A stretch of 11,098 bases of DNA. It comes from Bacteroidota bacterium (GTDB taxonomy: Bacteria > Bacteroidota > Kryptoniia > Kryptoniales > JAKASW01). Of the stretch, positions 8,055 through 11,098 are shown one piece after another. Every line of letters starts with the position of its first letter. Within the stretch, counting starts at the first letter, position 1. The position numbers were made by a program, and so were the translations under genes. The stretch spans positions 1 to 11,098 of the forward strand of contig JAJYOS010000123.1 in assembly GCA_021796055.1 (NCBI GenBank), written 5' to 3'. The notes under the pieces were generated by a model. That model worked only from the letters and a program-made list of their open reading frames with translations. It was not told the DNA's origin and did no database searches.

Positions 8055-8273
8055 GAGCGGTTCCAGTGCGAGCCGCGCCCTTTCAAAGTCGCTCTCAGCC
8101 ACGAAGAAATCGACATTTCCCATCCCGGGTATAGGGTAGACAGCGGCGACATCCTCGTTCTGGGTGAAGTATTCAATCTGTTCCTGTTGCAGGATCATCT
8201 TTGCAAATATTACGTCCGATTGAACGAAGGTGCTGTAGACTTTCACGCGGTTTGAAGGCATGTGCTCAGTCAT
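8034..8273 (-). CDS. Small DUF2007-domain protein (putative signal transducing protein family)
   Basis: A 79-residue soluble protein. After a short variable N-terminus, residues 10-76 follow the DUF2007 pattern: VKVYSTFVQSDVIFAKMILQQEQIEYF (a strand, then a helix ending in a residue pair before a strand), a middle loop with PIPGMGNVDFFV, and a final helix ESDFERARLALEPL. The family resembles small alpha/beta domains fused to or near other proteins; its function is not established despite the name. ATG 8273-8271 is used because it forms an ATGA overlap with the stop of the upstream trans-sulfuration gene and has GAAGG (8281-8285, complement) seven bases away. ATG at 8261 (Met5) is an alternative start. 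It is the last gene of the minus-strand operon. There is no signal peptide, membrane segment or catalytic motif. Confidence 0.85.
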   Translation of the reverse strand: MTEHMPSNRVKVYSTFVQSDVIFAKMILQQEQIEYFTQNEDVAAVYPIPGMGNVDFFVAESDFERARLALEPLIKGNKG

Positions 8274-9436
8274 GATCCAACCTTCGCGAGCGCGTTCTTG
8301 AAATCAAGCATGAGGTCCTCGGGGTCTTCAAGCCCGACGGATATTCTGACCATACCTTCGGAGACGTGGGCTGATTTAAGTTCTTCGGGACTCATTTTAA
8401 TATGGCTTGTGAGAACGGGTATGCTGACCAGAGTCTCCACGCCACCAAGGCTGGTCGCGTTCAATCCGACTTCGAGGCTATCACAGAATGTTTTCGCGGA
8501 CTTGAGATCGGGGAGTTCGATGCAGAGCATTCCGCCGAAGCCGAGCATCTGCTTCTTTGCCACTTTGTAACTTCGGACCGAAGGGATACCGGGATAATAG
8601 ACACTGACAACTTTTTTCTGGCGCTCGAAAAATTCCGCGATTCTCTGGGCACTCTTATTCTGCTGCTCAACGCGGACCTTGAGAGTCTTTAGGCTTCTGT
8701 CGAGCATGTACGCATCCATGGGGTTTATGCAGCCGCCGAATGCTTTCAGCGTCTCTCGCACCGGCTTAATGAGCCGCCTCGATGAGACAACGGCACCGGC
8801 CATTATGTCGCTATGGCCGCCGATGTACTTTGTAGCGCTGTGCACTACAATGTCGACGCCGAAATCGATAGGATTCTGATTGATGGGGGATGCGAAGGTA
8901 TTGTCCATGATCGTTAGGGCTCCCGCCTTCCTGGCAGACCTCACGGTCTTCTCGATAGAAATGCAATCGGTGGTGGGGTTTATCGGCGATTCGAAATAAT
9001 ACAGTTTCGCGTCAGGGAATTGGATGTGTGCCTTGTACAATTCGGCTTCGTCCACAAAATGGACTTCGATCCCGAAATTTGGCACCACGTCTCTGAGAAA
9101 CCTGTACGCCATCCCGTATAGCCGACGGAAAGCAACGATGGTATCTCCCTTTTTAGCGAATGCCAGGATTGCTGTCGTAATTGCCGCCATCCCGCTCGAG
9201 AATAGAACGGCGTCCTCGGCGTTTTCCAGGGCGGCAAGTTTTTCTTCAGCGTTCCTGACGGTCGGATTTGAATAGCGTGAGTAAATGTAAAATTCTTCCT
9301 CGTCGCCGATAAACTTATCGTAGTCATCGCTCTTTTCCACGGCAAACGTAGTGCTTGTGTATATCGGGAAATTAGCACCCCTGTAGAGGCTGTCCTTCCT
9401 CCCGTGAATGGCTTTGGTAGACTTGCTTCTCGTCAA
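8270..9436 (-). CDS. PLP-dependent trans-sulfuration enzyme (Cys/Met metabolism family)
   Basis: A 388-residue fold-type I PLP enzyme, full length for the family that contains cystathionine gamma-synthase, cystathionine gamma- and beta-lyases, methionine gamma-lyase and O-acetylhomoserine sulfhydrylase. Visible landmarks are YSRYSNPT (52-59, phosphate binding across the dimer), SSGMAA (80-85), the ring-stacking Tyr108, Asp178 in MDNTFASP, the PLP-binding Lys203 in SATKYIGGHSD, SLGGVETL, and a C-terminal MVRISVGLEDPEDL with the substrate carboxylate-binding arginine. Sequence motifs alone do not fix which reaction it performs. The start is TTG at 9436-9434: it overlaps the pdxJ stop (TTGA), has an AAGGAGG ribosome-binding site seven bases upstream, and the next in-frame Met (residue 83) lies far inside the fold. 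The preceding gene, pdxJ, helps supply its cofactor. Confidence 0.93.
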   Translation of the reverse strand: MTRSKSTKAIHGRKDSLYRGANFPIYTSTTFAVEKSDDYDKFIGDEEEFYIYSRYSNPTVRNAEEKLAALENAEDAVLFSSGMAAITTAILAFAKKGDTIVAFRRLYGMAYRFLRDVVPNFGIEVHFVDEAELYKAHIQFPDAKLYYFESPINPTTDCISIEKTVRSARKAGALTIMDNTFASPINQNPIDFGVDIVVHSATKYIGGHSDIMAGAVVSSRRLIKPVRETLKAFGGCINPMDAYMLDRSLKTLKVRVEQQNKSAQRIAEFFERQKKVVSVYYPGIPSVRSYKVAKKQMLGFGGMLCIELPDLKSAKTFCDSLEVGLNATSLGGVETLVSIPVLTSHIKMSPEELKSAHVSEGMVRISVGLEDPEDLMLDFKNALAKVGS

Positions 9437-10155
9437 TGCTCCGCCTCCTTGAGAATATCGATCATTTCCTTGACGGCCCTCTCCATGCCGACAAACAGGG
9501 CATGTGCAATGAGCGCGTGTCCGATGCTAAACTCCCCGATCTCTTCTATCATAGCGACAGGTTTGAGGTTGCGGTAATTAAGGCCATGTCCCGCGTTTAT
9601 CTTGAGGCCGAGCTTCGCTGCATCACGCGCGGATTTCTTTAACCGCTCCAGCTGCTCGTCAACAGCTTTTCCACGGGCATTCGCGTATTCGCCGGTGTGG
9701 AGTTCAACAAAGTCGGCGCCGGTGCTCTTTGCGGCTTTGATCTGGTCCTTGTTGGGGGCAACGAAGAGGCTGACAAGAATATTCTTCCGGTGAAATCTCG
9801 ATGTCACTTCCGTCAAATGTGTCAACTGGGAAACGACGTCCAGTCCCCCTTCGGTCGTCAGTTCCTGCCGCTTTTCCGGAACGAGTGTGACCAGGTCCGG
9901 AACCACATCGAGAGCAATATTGATTATTTCCTCCGTTGCCGCCATCTCGAGATCCAGTTTAGTCTTCAGTGTCTTGCGCAGGAGGTAAACGTCGTTGTCC
10001 TGAATGTGTCTTCTGTCTTCGCGAAGGTGGCTGACTATTCCGACTGCGCCGGCCAGCTCGGCGATAAGCGCCGCAGTCACCGGGTCGGGCTCGTTCTCTC
10101 CGCGTGCCTGCCTGAGCGTCGCGACGTGGTCTATATTCACCGATAGTTGTTTCAT
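9433..10155 (-). CDS. pdxJ: Pyridoxine 5'-phosphate synthase PdxJ
   Basis: A 240-residue TIM-barrel enzyme that condenses 1-deoxy-D-xylulose 5-phosphate with 3-amino-2-oxopropyl phosphate to give pyridoxine 5'-phosphate, the last ring-forming step of the DXP-dependent vitamin B6 route. Family signatures run the full length: SVNIDHVATLRQARG (5-19, with Asn7, Asp9, His10 and Arg18), HLREDRRHI (43-51), LEMA with Glu70, LVPEKRQELTTEGGLD (91-106), ELHTGEYA with Glu151, KINAGHGLNY with His190, and IGHALIAHAL. Length matches E. coli PdxJ. ATG 10155 is preferred to an upstream in-frame start at 10227, because similarity begins there, AAGGA (10164-10168, complement) lies eight bases upstream, and the ATG overlaps the rlmB stop as ATGA. 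The stop overlaps the next gene's TTG. Presence of pdxJ indicates the DXP-dependent B6 pathway. Confidence 0.97.
   Translation of the reverse strand: MKQLSVNIDHVATLRQARGENEPDPVTAALIAELAGAVGIVSHLREDRRHIQDNDVYLLRKTLKTKLDLEMAATEEIINIALDVVPDLVTLVPEKRQELTTEGGLDVVSQLTHLTEVTSRFHRKNILVSLFVAPNKDQIKAAKSTGADFVELHTGEYANARGKAVDEQLERLKKSARDAAKLGLKINAGHGLNYRNLKPVAMIEEIGEFSIGHALIAHALFVGMERAVKEMIDILKEAEH
9444..9450 (-). promoter_or_regulatory. Strong ribosome-binding site that decides a TTG start
   Basis: Read on the minus strand this is AAGGAGG, a near-ideal Shine-Dalgarno sequence, located inside the last codons of pdxJ and separated by seven bases (9443-9437) from the TTG at 9436-9434. It supports TTG as the start of the trans-sulfuration gene, since no in-frame ATG or GTG lies close by. 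Confidence 0.75.
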
Positions 10156-10940
10156 TCCGGTATTCCTTTTGGTCCTGGTTGTCCGGGCAGGGAAACTCCC
10201 GAACGTTGGCGGGCGATTTCGTAGCATATAATCCCTGTGGCCACGGATACGTTAAGCGAGTCTATCTTACCGAGCTGTGGGATTGAGAATGTCATGTCGG
10301 ACTTCTCGCGCAGCAGCCTCTTCACTCCGCTCCCCTCGTTGCCGATGATAATGGCTACCGGCATCTTGAAATCGAGCTCGGCTATGGAAAGGGGAGACTT
10401 CCCGGCGCTTGTGGCGATCCAGTATCCTTTCTGTTTCAGATAGTTGATCGCCTGGTGCAGGTTTGTTTCGCGCGCAATCTTGACGTGGAACGCCCCGCCG
10501 GCCGACGCCTTGATGACGGTTTCGTTGAGAGGGGCCTGTTCCTCCTTCGGGATTATCACACCGTCAACCTGAAAGAATGCGGCACTTCTCAGGATGGCCC
10601 CGAAGTTTTGCGGGTCCTGGATACGGTCAAGGATAAGCATGTAAGGATACTTCTTGCGGGCCGCGGATTCGACGAGCGAATCCAGGGGTTCAAAACGTAT
10701 TTTGCTTACCGTCGCTACAATGCCCTGCGCCGACTCTCCCGGAGAAAGATTGGCCGTAAGTTCCCCGAATTGCTTGGAGTCGACCCTTGCAAGCGGAATG
10801 CCTTGACGTTTCGCGACGGTGTAAATCTCATTCAGGCTTCCACCGTGCGCCGAGTAGAGGACGTAGATTTTAGATATGTTGGCGCCGCTTTTCAGCGCCT
10901 CGGCGACGGCATTACGACCGACGATTCTGTCTTCAGCCAA
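10152..10940 (-). CDS. rlmB: 23S rRNA (guanosine-2'-O)-methyltransferase, RlmB/TrmH family
   Basis: A 262-residue SPOUT-class (SpoU/TrmH) methyltransferase. E. coli RlmB methylates the 2'-OH of G2251 in the 23S rRNA P-loop using S-adenosylmethionine. The N-terminal substrate-binding domain (about 5-78) begins RIVGRNAVAEAL and ends SAQGIVATV. The trefoil-knot catalytic domain (about 100-248) has motif 1 LDRIQDPQNFGAILRSAAFF (104-123, Asn112 and Arg118), motif 2 IIIGNEGSGVKRLL (Glu202), and motif 3 IPQLGKIDSLNVSVA (Asn230). TTG at 10940-10938 is taken as the start: AAGGGAG lies five bases upstream, similarity begins immediately, and the only upstream in-frame candidates before a stop are rare ATT or ATC codons. 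The short tail after residue 248 is Pro/Gly-rich. The exact methylated base is assumed from family membership. Confidence 0.92.
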   Translation of the reverse strand: MAEDRIVGRNAVAEALKSGANISKIYVLYSAHGGSLNEIYTVAKRQGIPLARVDSKQFGELTANLSPGESAQGIVATVSKIRFEPLDSLVESAARKKYPYMLILDRIQDPQNFGAILRSAAFFQVDGVIIPKEEQAPLNETVIKASAGGAFHVKIARETNLHQAINYLKQKGYWIATSAGKSPLSIAELDFKMPVAIIIGNEGSGVKRLLREKSDMTFSIPQLGKIDSLNVSVATGIICYEIARQRSGVSLPGQPGPKGIPE

Positions 10941-10945
10941 ATATG

Positions 10946-10952
10946 CTCCCTT
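10946..10952 (-). promoter_or_regulatory. Ribosome-binding site for the rlmB TTG start
   Basis: On the minus strand this reads AAGGGAG, five bases before the TTG at 10940-10938. The 77-base gap between the upstream gene's stop and rlmB (10941-11017) is AT-rich in its upstream half, but I could not pick out a convincing promoter pair or terminator in it, so a separate transcription start for rlmB is possible but unproven. Confidence 0.55.
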
Positions 10953-11017
10953 CGAGAGTCTTTTGATTGTCCGGATGTTTGAAATTTAATCAGAAGTGGA
11001 ATTAAAATCTCGTGTTG

Positions 11018-11098
11018 CTACTCGAATTCGGCGAACTTTCTTAGGAACGCCTCTTCATCGAGTTTAAATTCGAAAACCATTCGCTCGTTTATAAAAAC
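11018..11098 (-). CDS. C-terminal fragment of an unidentified protein, cut by the window edge
   Basis: The last 26 codons of an open frame run off the right edge and end at TAG (11020-11018). The tail reads FINERMVFEFKLDEEAFLRKF and is charged and probably helical at its end. The frame is open up to the window edge, has codon use like that of the neighbours, and stops 77 bases before the rlmB start codon in the same direction, the usual spacing for an upstream gene. The fragment is too short to name a family. Being a chance open stretch is the main alternative. Confidence 0.45.
   Translation of the reverse strand, partial: VFINERMVFEFKLDEEAFLRKFAEFE

Noticed and set aside
10156..10227. 24-codon N-terminal extension of pdxJ
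   Set aside because: It is read from the 3' end of rlmB in another frame; PdxJ similarity and a good ribosome-binding site both point to ATG 10155.
1..11098. Search for CRISPR arrays, transposases, phage genes, toxin-antitoxin pairs, tRNAs, riboswitches or defence genes
   Set aside because: All sizeable frames are accounted for by housekeeping, envelope or metabolic families, and the gaps between genes are too short to hold such elements.

Overview
The window looks like ordinary, densely packed chromosomal DNA from an uncultivated Gram-negative bacterium. Base composition is moderately GC-rich by eye. A polytopic ABC exporter of the lipid A flippase type sits beside a LPS-core-type glycosyltransferase, which points to an outer membrane. 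The protein style and gene mix would suit the Bacteroidota/Ignavibacteria (FCB) side of the tree, but that placement is a low-confidence impression. No mobile element, CRISPR array, phage gene, tRNA or rRNA was seen, and no gap between genes exceeds about 80 bases.

The left block (1-8012) is on the plus strand: the 3' part of leuS (leucyl-tRNA synthetase), a family 2 glycosyltransferase, an MsbA-like ABC exporter, an APC-superfamily amino acid permease, and a DUF255 protein with a thioredoxin-like domain. leuS, the glycosyltransferase and the exporter overlap end to end and are probably co-transcribed. The permease and the DUF255 gene follow after gaps of 66 and 55 bases and may belong to the same transcript.

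The right block (8034-11098) is on the minus strand. In transcription order it holds the last codons of an unidentified gene at the window edge, rlmB (23S rRNA 2'-O-methyltransferase), pdxJ (pyridoxine 5'-phosphate synthase), a PLP-dependent trans-sulfuration enzyme, and a small DUF2007 protein. The last four genes are joined by three consecutive 4-base stop/start overlaps, so they almost certainly form one translationally coupled operon. PdxJ makes the precursor of the cofactor that the next enzyme needs. Two of the four genes appear to start with TTG, each behind a clear Shine-Dalgarno sequence.

The two blocks converge at a 21-base junction (8013-8033) that carries two short hairpins and may serve as a shared terminator. 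I found no convincing undescribed system. The best leads are an in-frame AT-rich 21-base repeat inside the leuS editing domain, the tight PLP operon ending in a DUF2007 protein, and the permease/DUF255 pairing.
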